From positions 40,773 to 104,772 of the forward strand of contig MNCI01004727.1 in NCBI GenBank assembly GCA_015680685.1: 64,000 bases of DNA, in the 5' to 3' direction. Every line of letters starts with the position of its first letter. The first letter of the stretch is position 1. This document shows positions 36,274 to 48,480 of the stretch, piece after piece. Made by a program: the position numbers and the translations under genes. Source of the stretch: Gnetum montanum (Eukaryota; Streptophyta; Gnetopsida; Gnetales; Gnetaceae). The notes under the pieces were generated by a model that made no database searches, was not told the DNA's origin, and worked only from the letters and a program-made list of their open reading frames with translations.

Positions 36274-36479
36274 ATATGTTGAAAAGCTTGATGAAAATTA
36301 TGTTCCTTTGTTGAGATATGGCATTTACTATAGGATGTTGTATTGTACATATAATATCGCAATTGTAATAAATGCTTACAGGTACTATTGCATTCAATGT
36401 ATCACTTTGATTCCAGAGAAATTGGAAACAGTACACTATTTTATTGGAGTGGTATTGTACGTAGTACTCTCTTATTAGA

Positions 36480-37079
36480 GTGATATTGTACCTAGTACAA
36501 TTCATGACAATAATAAAATTGAAATTAATTCACAGTCATTTAAATACTTTAACTTAGCGGATTGTTTTCTTGCACTTTATTTTCCTTATTATGTCCTTTC
36601 ATGAACTTAGTTAATATTTAACTTTTTAATGTCCATTAATTATGCAGAATGACTACAAGCAATTTTAAGCACAAAAACTTGGTAATCCTAACAATGTTAT
36701 CACTTGGTATACTCAATAATGAACACTTGGAAATCCAATAATAATAACATGAATCTAGGATGTGTACAATGAATTAGGAATAGATGCTCATCACTTAGTT
36801 AAGTCATGATTTAATTCTTATTCTAGATTAATTAGATTAAATCTTTACATTTTAAATATTAATTTATCATAGACTTATAACATAACCAATCATATGCCTC
36901 AACTATATTTAATTATACAGAATAAGGGCCAACAAAATTGTAGTTATGAAAACATCGACTTGCAATCAATGTTTAGTTATCTAAAAATTCCACTAGTCTA
37001 GTCCACAAATTACAATTAGGTCACATGAAACACTTGTGATTTGTATGCTTGGGCATAAGAATTGCATAGCTGCTTATTA
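36480..37079 (+). repeat. 5' LTR of element I (left border uncertain)
   Basis: It carries the family's LTR text in inverse orientation (CTTGGTAATCC, CACTTGGTA at 36670-36720). It ends immediately before a primer-site-like sequence at 37080. The terminal CA has decayed to TA. The left border is estimated from where family similarity starts. Confidence 0.55.
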
Positions 37080-37100
37080 TTGGTACCATTACTAGGGTTG
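37080..37100 (+). promoter_or_regulatory. Primer binding site of element I
   Basis: TTGGTACCATTACTAGGGTT matches the element A site (TTGGCGCCATTACTAGGGAA) with few changes, but on the plus strand. Confidence 0.65.
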
Positions 37101-37199
37101 GTGTTAGTGTTCTAAATTAGTTTAAATCATTAACAATTGATGTTAGAACCTTAGTAATTTATCCTCTAAAAATATTATTATTTTATTAAGTCATACACG

Positions 37200-39726
37200 T
37201 TAATTGAAAATGTTTGCTTTGTCGATTCCCCACTTGCTAACAACTCTAAAAGGGGAAATGACAAAACCAACTAAAGTAGAGATGATGTGCTTTATAAAGT
37301 TAAAGTCATCTATCAACACCCAAATCCTCATTATTTAGAACTTGCCTTTGTTCTACACCATAATGAACCTCGAAGGCAACATTGTATTGCTACCAGATTG
37401 GGTGACCTTGTCAATGGTAATATCTATATTGATGAAGGTTGAAGTAGAAGCTATTGCCATTAACTACAAAGTAGTTGATGAAATATTCAAGCTCTATAAG
37501 CTCATAGAAGCCCAACACTAAAAAGACCATTTGATGAAGACACAACATGAAGAAATTAAGGGAAAAATAACTAATGTCCTTTAACATTATAGTTCAAAAA
37601 GGAGGATACTACTTACCATTCAGAAACATTACAATGTCAAAATCCTCCACTCTTTAATGCAAATAAGATAACTAATCCATGGTCATGCTCTACTTTGGCA
37701 AGCAACCTAGAAAGAGGGAGAATATACACTAATAAAAGGAGGACCTCTAGGTCTAGGTTTTCTAGCAATCCACCAAAAGAAAATCAAAGGGGTCATGGTA
37801 AGAGAGCAAACCAACATGGCTCTTCTCATTCTCCATCATCTTTATTATTCTTATTTTTAAGCTCTAATAGGAATGAGTTTGGGAAAGAAAGAAGAAGATA
37901 AGAAAAATGATCTAGTGGAGATAATAGAAGAGACCAAAATAGAAATGGAGATAGGAATGGTGATCACAATAGAGATAGAGATCAAGATGGAGGGCACAAG
38001 AATGGAAGGAGGCATAGCAGATAACACAAAAGACAACATGGTCATAATAGAGGCTATGATGAATGTGATAATCACAATTGATGAGCGGTGAGGTACCCCT
38101 ATGCCTAACCATATAAATCACTAAGGCATTCATGCGTGATCTAGTTGAATTCCATGGATTCCTAGTGTTCTTGTACATAGGATACAATCTAGAAGGTGAA
38201 TCTAATCATGGAATGATCATTGTCTTCCCAACTACACTTGTGAGGCTTAGTTGTATGGTTAAGTGTAATTGAGCACATGATTTTTTATTATTTTTATATT
38301 TTGTTCACCTAAGGTTGGTAATAGATTGAGAATAAATTGATTAACTAGTTCAACTAATTTAATTACTAATTAATAACTAGCTATTCTAATATAAGTAGAT
38401 GGTCCCACTTTTTGTACACATCCTAAACACGTACAACACTGTTGGGTGACCAAACATTAAGCACTACTGGGATTACCAAGTGTTATAGATATGCTTGAAG
38501 TGGCCGTACTTATGTATACTAATATATTTAGCTTAATTAATTTCTTAAAGTCTTAATCATCTTAACTTAATTATGTATACTAGTCTATTTAGCTTAATTA
38601 ATTTCTCAAAGTCTTAATCATCTTAACTTAATTAATGAAAAGTAATAAATGTATAAATAAATCATTAAGCTAGTCCAAGTGCTGCAAGGTTTATCAAAAA
38701 GCTTAATTGTATTATTGCACACACTATTGTGCTTAGGTACAATAGTGCTCGAATAAAGATCCGTACACTCCTTGACTCCTACTGCTAGCACTTAGAAAAT
38801 TATTCTATCTCCTATGGGAATAAATTGCAAGAGTTTTGCTAGCAATTGAAATTCTAACTCCCCATTAATAGAGCTGGGGTGTCGTATTTATAGACCTACT
38901 ACGATGTCACGTCGACTAGTACACATCAACATGGGAAACCCTACGTCGATGGGATCCCATCAATAGGATCGTGTTGATGGCATCTTGTTGACATAGCCTA
39001 CCAAAGACTCTTCATCAACAATGAACCCTTACTTACTACAAGAAGTATGATTAATATCAAGAAGGTTGTTTACATCCCTTCTAGACATTAGAGGAATAGG
39101 TATATCAAACTGCTAAACATGAATAACATCTATCATAGCCTAAGAATGGTTTAGTTATTTAATTTAGTGCATATGACTATTTTTTAAATACTTGTAGATG
39201 CGTTTCAATGAATTAGCTCTAATATTCTTGATTAAATCATAGGATTACATTACTATCATTACTGTTATTGTTATTGTTGTTACTAGTTTCCTACAAAAGT
39301 GAATGCAATCTACTTGCTAGGATGTTTTGTTAAAGTTTTGTATCATTTATTCTACTATTATTGGAGCTCAATCATAGGTTTACTTTATATTTAATGACTA
39401 AATGTTGAAATCCAATTACCCCAAGAAGTTTTTCTTTTGTGAGTTATCATGCCTTTACAAGTATTTGGCTATGTATATTTATTTCTTTATGCACATATAT
39501 GCTTTATTATGCACATCTAGTCATGCATCTTTTTATTTTATTACTATTTTGTTATGTTCATGTGCTTATATAATACTCTATGTATGGAGCAATTTTGGAC
39601 TCTAACCCTACCTAAACCATATCCCTTGTTACTTTTGTGTTTAAATTATGATTTAAAGTTCATTTTTAATTATAATTAAATATTGCATCAATTGGCTTTA
39701 TTAAGGAAGTACCTTAGGATGGTGTT
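37200..39726 (+). pseudogene. gag remnant and interior of element I, split by solo LTR D
   Basis: Plus-strand sequence from 37695 encodes a basic stretch (ASNLERGRIYTNKRRTSRSR...) and then repetitive GAxAxAGA text rich in Asn, Arg and Gly, like the linker of the A and B gags. It continues on both sides of the insertion at 38079-39017. Many stops are present and no pol is seen. It ends at the 3' LTR at 39727. Confidence 0.45.
38079..39017 (-). mobile_element. Solo LTR D
   Basis: The 939-base LTR (TGATGAGCGG to CTTCATCA) is flanked by perfect target duplications ACAAT (38074-38078 and 39018-39022). It belongs to the A-type family and carries ATCGAT/TCGAC-type palindromes at 38925-38990. The host sequence, element I, reads across it. 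Confidence 0.93.
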
Positions 39727-39965
39727 TGATGAGTCACATTTTTAGGTTGCATCGATGAGGCCTCGTCGACACATCGTTTCATGCATCGATGTAGTGTCTA
39801 CTTTTTGGCTATAAACATGTGCCCACTAGCTGCATTTATGGCAATGAGATTTCAGTAGTAGCAGAGCTTTTGTAGTTTTTTTATTTGAAAGTTAGAATAT
39901 TTTTTCCGAGTGCTCGCAGTAGGAGCCATTGAGTGTACAAATCTTTATTCGAGCATTATTGTACT
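39727..39965 (+). repeat. 3' LTR of element I, truncated by element F
   Basis: It starts TGATGAGTCAC and includes palindromic CATCGATG words, a TATA box (CTATAAAC at about 39819) and the downstream family text GCAGTAGGAGCC and TATTCGAGCATTATTGTACT. It stops at the left edge of F, so its remainder should lie beyond the far side of F. Confidence 0.7.
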
Positions 39966-40906
39966 TGATGAGTAGCGAGGTACCCCTACACTCAACCATA
40001 TGAATACGAGCGTTCACGCACGATCCGGTTGAACTCCGTGGATAGGCTAGTTGTGGTATCTAGATAGTTACACGTTGATCGTAGTTCCTGTCTTCCCACC
40101 TGGACTAGTATTTGCTTTGTCACGTATGGTTTAGTCTAGAGTGAGGCGTATGATGTGATCCTAAACTAGTGCTGCTCCTAGAGACAATGGAAAATAATCT
40201 TGATTAAACTAATAAGCAATAAGAAATGAAGTTTAAGCTAGCCTAAGTGCGATGAGCATCCATTCCTTAATCATCTGTACACATCTTGGACCTTGTGCAT
40301 GACTACTACTGGGATTACCAAGCATAGATCCTAGGTACGCTACTGGGTTACCAAGTAGTCACACTTAAATGCTCGTGATTAAGTCGTGCTCATTCCACAG
40401 TTAACAACAAGAATAGTAAATGATGGTAAGGAAATACTAACTAAGAAAACAATAAATAACAATAACAATTAAATAATTAAAACTAAGTGAATGCTGCAAT
40501 GATGAAGTAATCTTGATCTTTATTGCTGATCATGTGCGTGTCCAAGTATGTCACACTCAAATAAAGGTTCCGTACAATTACAAGCATCACACTGCGGGAA
40601 TGCACCTGGGAAAATAGTCTAACTCCTATGGAAACAAGCTGCAAGGGCTTTGCTACAACTACTAGAAAGATGCCTAAGTGTGGCGGGTGCACACTTATTT
40701 ATAGCTAAAAATAGACTTTGCATAAATGGGGTTGCGTCGACGCATGGGTGGATGCATCGATGGGGCCACGTATACGGGGCCCCGTATACACGGCCTAGTT
40801 AACGTAGCCCTGATATCAAGGGTTCGATATCAGGACTCATCAGATAACAGAGCTTCGATATCGGAACTCATCAGATAACAGGGCTCCGACAGATCATGAC
40901 TCATCA
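39966..40906 (-). repeat. 3' LTR of element F
   Basis: It is 941 bases from TGATGAGTAG to GACTCATCA. A minus-strand TATA box is at 40697-40704. Palindromes GTCGAC, ATCGAT, GTATAC and GATATC fill 40735-40870. The last 90 bases hold three copies of a unit ending ACTCATCA. Confidence 0.92.
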
Positions 40907-41012
40907 TACCTTGACGACTGAATAACAACTCATCCTTGAGTCAAAGAAAGTGAGGAACAAGTGCAATTGAGTACACAGTGGATAGGTATGGGATTATTGA
41001 CTAACTAGGAAT

Positions 41013-41510
41013 TTATTCATGCCGCAGTGGAGGATTAAACAAAATTTCGACACAGACATAAAAGAAAAAACTTGTGGAACTCATGGGGTTCTCGGTAGTG
41101 GTGGCTCCTCCATGGGTGCCTTTCCTTTGTTCTACGCGCCAGGCTTCTGAGATTGATACCATTGAAGAAGCACCTAACATTTCTTCTCTTCTATCCATGG
41201 ATTATGAGCTGTCCATACTGATGTTCCAATTTTTGATGGAGTCGAAACTTTCCATGGACACGACAGCTGCAAGAACACTTGATTGGCCTTGACATGCATG
41301 TTGCAAATAGTCGTCATTCCTCTTCATAGGCTTGGGCCCTAACCTCTCCTCCTTTTGCTTAGCTAGCTTGTGCAGTGACAGGAGGTCCTTGATGGATGCT
41401 AAATGATTGTTCCTCCTGCTCCACACGTTCTACATGAGGTCCTTGGCTTTTGCCTCCTCCTGGGTGTTTAATTGCACCTTGAGAAGGTCCTCCTTGTTGT
41501 CCTCGTTTTA
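41013..41510 (-). pseudogene. Short 3' reading frame of element F
   Basis: A minus-strand frame with one or two stops covers this stretch; it includes IKDLLSLHKLAKQKEERLG. It lies next to the 3' LTR, where A has its extra ORF. It could be the tail of that ORF, but I cannot align it confidently. Confidence 0.35.
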
Positions 41511-41930
41511 GGGCCAAATATAATCACATAAAAATAAATTGTTAGTAAGCTTATTGAAAGAAGTTCAATTATTTCATACCTTACTTATTGACTTAAGTAA
41601 TTGTTGAATTCTTTGCTTAGTGTGATTTTAGAGTTAGAAAGTTTTTCAAGGAAGTTGCCCTAAAAGTTTAATGTTGGGCCTGGTTTGTCTAGGTGACACA
41701 TCAAAGGACACATAATGGTTTTGAGGAATGTTTAATAAAATTATGACGAAGGAAAGAATAGATTTGGAAATGAAGTACTTGGAGGGTATAAAATGCTGTA
41801 GTGGTGTGCAACAAGTATAAATTACAAAAGTCCTGCAAGTGGGTCCTCCCCAAATCTGGTTCCAACCTATAATGCCCTTGCGTAATCACACCTTAAAATG
41901 TCTATAGGCACTAGAAGGGTTAAATGTGAT

Positions 41931-42394
41931 CTATACCGATGCAACAAAACACACACATGTAAATACCATCGTGATGAGGTATGAATTCAATACTACACAA
42001 GACACAAGTCACAAATACATGAATAGCGAGATGGGATGAATCGGAGAAGGGATTGCAGAGATTGGGACATGAGGTAACTGACTCAGGGCACAATGAATCT
42101 TGAGTGTAGGGCATGATTAATGTGTCATTAGCCCATCTCTCCAAAATCAAGATCAAGTCCATTCCTTCGATCAGTGACATTGCATCGTTTCATCCAATGA
42201 TGGACAACCATAAGAGCACCATGACAGCAAGGCATATGATCACTTGGCATTTTGGGCAAGGGAGGAGTGATTTGGAATTTCTTTGTGGCATACTTTTTGT
42301 TTGGCCACTTTGGCACACTCTCTTCTTCTTCTTCTTCTTTTTTTTTGAAAAGCTCGTCTTTATTTGTTGCCTTTAATACTCTTAATCCCTTTAA
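41931..42394. repeat. Element F segment present on both sides of G, left copy
   Basis: Matches 60191-60640 at roughly 95% by eye. The two copies flank the outer ends of the G LTRs and are far too long for a target duplication. Confidence 0.88.
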
Positions 42395-44088
42395 TGAAAC
42401 ACCCCAAAAAATGCGAGGTCATTCTCGCTTCACCAGGCACGAAAATCTGCATAGCACTACGGTAGTTCTTCAGGAGAAGAACGTTCTGAGTTCAGACTAG
42501 CCAGTTCGGCAAATTTTCTACTTTGGGCATGGATAAGCTCCACATTATCCCACCTATTCACCAAAGTAGCCTGCCTAGTCGATAGCCTGTTCAGAAGCAA
42601 TGCGCGGAGTCAGCAGCAGTATTCTAGATGTGCAAAAAATAGTTTGGCAAGTTTTCTAAGTCACGAAGCCTGCTACAGTACGCTACGCTATGTAGCGTAG
42701 CAAGCTTTAGAAGACTATGGCAGAACGAAGTGCTATGCTACATTACGCCATGCTATGTAGCATGGCAAAGACTTCACTACCCACTCCCCTCGCCCAATTT
42801 TGAGTTTTGTAATGATGTCCCTTTCCGTCAGGAAGCAACGGACCATGTCTGCTGCTACGCTACGCTGAGCTACATGGCGTAGCAAGGCGTAGCAATCCTG
42901 CGGAAGAGACAGAAGGTAGTTCGAAAGGCAGAGTTAATGGAGTTCGCAAGACTTGCATTGTAGGAGATAAGGTTTGCAAATCGGCAAAGCTCTCGCGACT
43001 AAGGCTAGTTGCTACGCTACGCTAAGCTATGTAGCGTAGCAAGCATGTGACATATAGCAGAACGCGTGACAAAGTGATACGCTATGCCAAGCATGCTATG
43101 TCACAAAGCACAACAAGGCATGCAGGTGGTTGTGTAACATCAATGCACTCCACCTAATCAAACCGTTGGCACATGTCTCTGGACGCTAACAGTGCAATTA
43201 CGACGTAGTAGGATTGCAGTTATTGCATACAGGTTTACATCGCAACAGTCTTGTAGGTCCAACGGTCACAAACAGCACGAGTGTTGCCAGCAAGACAACA
43301 AAGGCCCGAGGCACGTAGCATTCAAACCACCCCTTTTGCATGCCCTCGGTCCTATAAATACCTTGGCAAACAGCATGCAAAAGGGTTCACAATTTTTAAA
43401 GGTTGGAAATTTCAAAAGAGTTTGCATCCTTCTTGAAGCAAATAGCTTCCAAGGGGTGGGAACTTTGGAATTCTAAAATAAAGACTTTTCCTCTCTCTAG
43501 CATTTTAACATCAAAGTCATCTGTTTAACACTATAAACAGTGAGTCTCTCTCAGCTGGCGTGGGGTCCCTTCTCCATTCTACCACCTTGGTAGAACCCCA
43601 CATTGTTTATACCCAAGTCTGCATCCAAGTGCATAGCTCTTTTTGCTCAACATGCCTTGGTTACTCTCGGGATTTCTGCACTCCATCACGCTATGCAACC
43701 GATTGTATCCACCCTGACCGAGCGAGTTTCTAGCTTTGGAGCGATGCATGTTTCTAACTACACTTTACTTTATTTCTTGCTTGTTGTCTCATTTTGCATC
43801 ATTTTCTGTTTTATTCACCTTTAAGAATTACTTCGTATTACTGTCACATTTTTTACTGTTTCTCTCCTGCTTCATTTACTTTCAAGCATTATCTCGCATT
43901 TCGTATTATTTACGTTGCAAAAGGCTATATTGAAGTCGATGTAAGTCCTTGTCTGATCGACCAGACCGTTCAAGGCACCCCATGTCCGCACACACCCAGC
44001 ATGGCCCTCCAATGGATATAGGGTTGGAATTTGTCGCGCTCGCCAACCCCTCGGTGTTTTCCAGCCATCGATGTTTTTGGTCACTACA
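42395..44088 (+). repeat. 5' LTR of element G
   Basis: 1694 bases, from TGAAACACCCC to CACTACA. It carries a TATA box at 43353-43360 (TATAAATA). GCTACGCTA/TAGCGTAGC palindromes are at 42672-42701, 42731-42767, 42851-42893 and 43011-43040. Confidence 0.92.
43353..43360 (+). promoter_or_regulatory. TATA box of the G 5' LTR
   Basis: CCTATAAATACC is a consensus plant TATA box, conserved in the 3' LTR at 59456-59463. Confidence 0.75.
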
Positions 44089-44094
44089 GTTTTC

Positions 44095-44113
44095 TGGTGC
44101 TAGAAGGAGGGCC
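44095..44113 (+). promoter_or_regulatory. Candidate primer binding site of element G
   Basis: TGGTGCTAGAAGGAGGGCC begins six bases after the LTR. It starts with TGG, as expected for a tRNA CCA end. I cannot assign the tRNA. Confidence 0.45.
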
Positions 44114-44149
44114 TTTTGGTGCCTTTTTTGCGTGTCACGGTAGTTCTTT

Positions 44150-44985
44150 GAGCCTTCTGTACCCTGATACACATAAGCGTAAATGCGACACCCTCCTGCG
44201 GTTGTTTGCACTTTGTGTGGTGCAGAATGGTCACCTTGATGGCTCCTTAAGAGCCCTACAGAACATAAGGCCTCCGATCGTCGGCTAATTAGCTTATTTT
44301 ACGGTTGTCTTGCATGCGTTCTATACCTCATCTCATGTGGTACAGATCGATCGCTTCGACGATCCCTCCAGGATCCTACGAGACGCAAAGCTTGCTTGAT
44401 CGCTAGTTAGTTCGTCCATCTTACGGTTGTCTTACATGCGTTCTGGACCCCACCTCGTGTGGAATAGATCGATCTCTTCGACAGTCCCTCGGGGATCCTG
44501 CAAGACGCAAAGCCTTCTAGATTAGCTCGCTCGCCTTACGGTAGCCTCGCAAGCCTTCTACACCCTGATATGCATTAGCGTAGACTCGACACCATCTACG
44601 GTTGTTTACGCGTCGTACGGTGTAGATCAGTCATCTCGATGGTCCCTCCAGGACATAAAGCCTTTCGACGACGAGTTAACTTGCCTTCCATTTTACAGTA
44701 GTCTTGCATGCGCTCTGCACCCTAGCTCGCACAAGCGTAAACGTGACACCCTTCTACAGTTGGTTGTGCCTTGTGTGGTGCAGGTCGGTCACCACGACGG
44801 TCCCTCCGAGATCCTATGAGTCATAAAGCCTTCTTGATCACTTGTCAATTGAACTTGCCTTATAGTAGTCTTGCACGTGCTCTGTACCTCATCGTGCACT
44901 GGCATAAACGTGACACCCTTTGTGGTTTTTTACGCTTTGTGTGGTACAGATTGGTCACCTCGACGATTCCTCTAGAATCCGGCAA
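44150..44985 (+). repeat. Leader of element G: six imperfect tandem units of 120-166 bases
   Basis: Units are recognised by a core near GGTCACCTCGACGGTCCCTCCAGG, at about 44228, 44348, 44470, 44627, 44787 and 44953. Each core is followed by GA..CATAAAGCCTT and preceded by GTGTGGTACAGAT-like text. The array fills most of the untranslated leader between the primer site and gag. Confidence 0.8.
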
Positions 44986-46677
44986 GAAGTAACACCTACG
45001 TATGCATCTATTTCACCCACTGTGGTGGGCCCAGGCTCATCCACGTGGTGGACCCCGTTCTCCTCTTCGTATGTTCTACAACCATCGCAGATGTCTCACT
45101 ACGTTCACCCTCAGACCTACCCAACCCCACAAACGGTACATCCTGGCACGGGGCCATGGTCTGTCCCGTCGGTAACCCAAACGGTCTATTCGGTGACTCA
45201 ACCCGCTATTACCGCTCCGACAATAGCACCTACTAAGTGGTGGACAACGTAAGCAGCACCTTTAGTGGGGGCGGCCTAAACGACATCATCGATGGGTCAA
45301 CCCGCCACCACCACCATGCCGCATGTGGGAGTTGCCTCTGTAGTCCCTCAGTTGTTTACAATGTCGTCGGGTCTGGACCAAGCGTTTCAGCTCATCTAGA
45401 CCCTAACTGAGGAAATAAAACATCTCAAAGCTGTTGGGTTTGACACGGTGCAAGTCATGGACTTTTATCAGGACGACCCCATCAACCCTGCAATCCCTGC
45501 TTTGATATTACCACCCGGGATGTCTCTCTTGCACTTCACGAAGTATGACGGAGAGGGAGATCCCAATACACATCTCGTCACTTTTCGATCAAAATCTTTG
45601 CTATTGCAACAATGGCCGCATATAATCATTCATGTCTTTGCCCTGTCCCTAGCCGAGAAAGCCCTAGATTGGTACCGTGCGTTGCCACGTTCATCCATTT
45701 CAACTTTGGAAGAACTCTTGACCCAGTTTGTGACACGCTTCAAGTACAACTTGAAGCCAGAAACCACGCTGGATCAGCTGATGGGCGTGAAACAAGATCT
45801 GCTAGAACTAGTCCAAAAATTCATTCAACCTTGGAGCGCAACCCTTAACGAAATCCGTGAGCCCATCGTGGAGGCTCACTTGTTAGCCATCTTTAAGGGT
45901 GCAGTGAACAACTTCATCAAGTCCAAATTGTATTATCTCACTCCACGCTCTCTTAGCCAGGCTTTCGCTTAGACTAAAAGCATACAAGACGCGGCCAAGG
46001 CAAGCAAAAACCTGGCCTACATCGCTTCCAAGAATAACTTTGCAAAAAAGGACAAGGGTAAGGCCCCAACAACCACAATGGATGCTGTGGCAACCGAGGC
46101 TAAGACCAAACCTAGAAATAGTGGAAGCAAGAATAACAAGAGACTGGCCATACCTGCGGCTAACTCTATGCCCAAACTGGGCCAAGCACCGCAACCCGCC
46201 GCACCTGCACCCAAGACATCTACATACACTAAACCCAAGTTCGAGTGCAAAGATCGTTCGAAATACACCGCACTGCCTCTCAAACCTTCAGAGCTCCTGA
46301 AGCAAGTGTTGGTAGCAGGATACATCCAACACAAGCAGATGTCAGAGGAAGCAAACATGAGACATCAACGCTACTGCGAGCTCCTTAGGAATCCATCTTT
46401 GGCCCTGCCCAATGAGCCTCCAGTTCCTAGGGGTTTCAGGCTAGATAGGTTTTGTGACTACCACCAACTATGTGTTCACACCACGGATTATTGTCTATCG
46501 TTGCAGGATGACATCCAAAGATTAATTAACCTGGGAAAGCTAGTGCTAGATGAAAGCAACCCAGTACGCTCCGAAAATCAATCTATGTATGTCTACACAG
46601 ATCCCCTCAACGCTAATAATGCCGGTTATGTAATCAATGCCATTGGTATTGACAATGATCCCAGGCTACCCTTCTAG
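44986..46677 (+). pseudogene. gag of element G
   Basis: One frame runs through this stretch. It has a Pro/Thr/Ser-rich N-terminal part, the Tat-type capsid domain (FTKYDGEGDPNTHLVTF at about 45535-45590, then EKALDWYRALP and FVTRFKYN), a Lys/Pro-rich linker, and a closing FCDYHQLCVHTTDYC zinc-binding motif followed by LQDDIQRLINLGKLV. In-frame stops (for example 45970-45972, TAG where CAG is expected) disable it. The true start is unclear: the frame is open back to an ATG at 44920 inside the last leader repeat. Confidence 0.85.
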
Positions 46678-46886
46678 CCATTTGTGATTTGTGTGCCTTA
46701 GCGTAGTGCACCAATACCACCAATGGTTGGTCCAAGCTTGCAGCTGCCCTTTGTCCTGAAAGTCCCACCATGGGCATCTACCTCTGCACCGCCTGTTGGT
46801 GAGGTCACATGACCCCGTCAGTTAACACCTCTAACTCCATTCATCATCAGGGGGCCAACGTCTTCGACAACCCCCATTCCGTGCAA

Positions 46887-46981
46887 CAACATTAAACAGC
46901 CTCCTTGCCCCACAAGGCGAGAAGCCCACTTGGNCAACATTAAACAGCCTCCTTGCCCCACAAGGCGAGAAGCCCACTTGG
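46887..46981. repeat. 47-base direct duplication around a single N (assembly join)
   Basis: 46887-46933 equals 46935-46981, with N at 46934. It is an artefact of the type described at 3106. Confidence 0.85.
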
Positions 46982-47322
46982 TGGGCGAGACGTCGAAGGG
47001 AAGTACTGTCAAAGGTATCTGCATACCTATGCCTTCACCCCTCTTATTTACATCTTTGTCAGCAAAGATGAAGGTCGACACGATGACATAGCCTGCATTA
47101 CCTTGCCGACAAGGATCTGAACCTAGATCTGAGGTCGTCTCTCCTCAAGAGATTCGTCTTCTAAGAAATATCGAAGAGGAGGAAAGTGTCAAACAAGCGG
47201 GCGGCCAAGACTTCTTGGACGCCCTCACCCAGGTCGGGCAAGCCCTAAAGTAGAAAAACACTGCATTGAGCTTGTACGACCTAGTCATGACATCTGTACC
47301 TCAATGAGAGGCTCTAGTCTGC

Positions 47323-48095
47323 ATGTTAATGACAATTCCGGTCAATGGGAACATGCCAGCGGAAGGAGTGATCCACTCGGTAATCCTTTCCTCTGTACCT
47401 GCAGAGTGTGCAACACCTCAATTAATTTTTAATAACGATGCCATTAGGGAAGATCTCGAAGGGGGTCAAGTGACTACGGTGCCTCTCTTTATCACAATTC
47501 GGGTTGGCCAACATCGGATCCGAAGGGTACACGTTGATGATGGGGCTACCACGAACATCATTCCCTTCGCTATTATGGACAAGTTGGGATTGGTCGACCA
47601 GATCAAATCAACAACGACATCGTGTCTAAAGTCGTTCAACAAGGCACGCGTCCTAGTAAAGGGCACGGTTCACGTAAACTTCGTAGTAGGGGACCAGTTC
47701 CCCACAGATGCAACGTTCATCGTAGTCGAGGAAATGCCTGGGTTTAACCTGATCTTGGGGAGATCATGGTTAGTGTAACTCAGGGCTGTCTCCTCAGCTA
47801 TACACCAAGAAATCCACTTACCATACGCAGGTAGAGAGGTGGTAATCCATGGTGATGAAGTGGCAACGCAAGCAATCAGCAACGTAGGCATGGAACAGGG
47901 TTCAGAAATTACAACCTCTGAGGATGAAGCGCCTGTTCATGCATGCATTAATCATGCAACGGAAGGATCGGTCCAGTGAATTGATCCTCAAAGAAAAAAT
48001 GCATGGGTTGAGTTGCCCTTCCAAGCGAAGGACAATGATATGAACGGGGGCCCTGGTGAAATACCTCAACCTTATGTTCCGATCAACCCATGACG
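47323..48095 (+). pseudogene. Aspartic protease of element G
   Basis: This is in the same frame as gag. VHVDDGATTNIIPF near 47530-47570 is the active-site segment in the form used by Tat proteases, and GFNLILGRSWL near 47739-47772 is the conserved flap-distal end. Stops follow at about 47776 and later. The piece between gag and here (46678-47322) is linker containing the duplicated join at 46934. Confidence 0.8.
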
Positions 48096-48179
48096 GGTCA
48101 AGAAGTAGCTGTGCACAATGTAGCGGCCCTACGGCTTCCTGCTTGATTGCTATCCTTGTACATTCGCCATTTCCTTGCC

Positions 48180-48480
48180 TTGTTAGTATGCCGACCATTT
48201 GGCATGCTACGCTACGGCCCGGAATGGCCTAGAACTAGCATCGCTGCGTTCTACTTTATTAACATACCACTCTTCTGGCTTGCTATGCTAACGGCCCGAA
48301 ATGGCCTAAAACTAGCATCATTGCCTTATTGCTTTGTTAATGAACTACCTCTTTTGGCATTGGCCCGAAACGGCCTAAAACCAGCATTATCGCTTGTCGC
48401 TTTAATTTGTCATGCAATGACCCGAAATGGCCCAAAACTAGCAATGGCCCAAGATGGCCTAAAACTAGCATATGAAAGCA
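48180..48480 (+). repeat. Cluster 1 of the short repeat (GGCCTAAAACTAGCA form) in element G
   Basis: Five or six irregular copies of GGCCCGAAATGGCCTAAAACTAGCA are spaced 30-90 bases apart. Similar clusters are at 53340-53770 and 57220-57410. Confidence 0.78.

Noticed and set aside
37857-38091. Ile/Glu-rich and Ile/Ser-rich open frames on both strands
   Set aside because: They are by-products of the repetitive purine-rich gag linker of element I.
42301-42350. TTC/T-rich run near the left edge of G as a polypurine tract or simple repeat of interest
   Set aside because: It belongs to the F segment duplicated on the other side of G and is only low complexity.
44150-44985. The leader array of G as a CRISPR-like array
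   Set aside because: The units are long, imperfect and without spacers of constant length; this is plant retroelement leader DNA.
46017-46358. Minus-strand frame opposite the G gag as a second antisense gene
   Set aside because: It mirrors the gag codons on the other strand and has no introns, promoter or family text.
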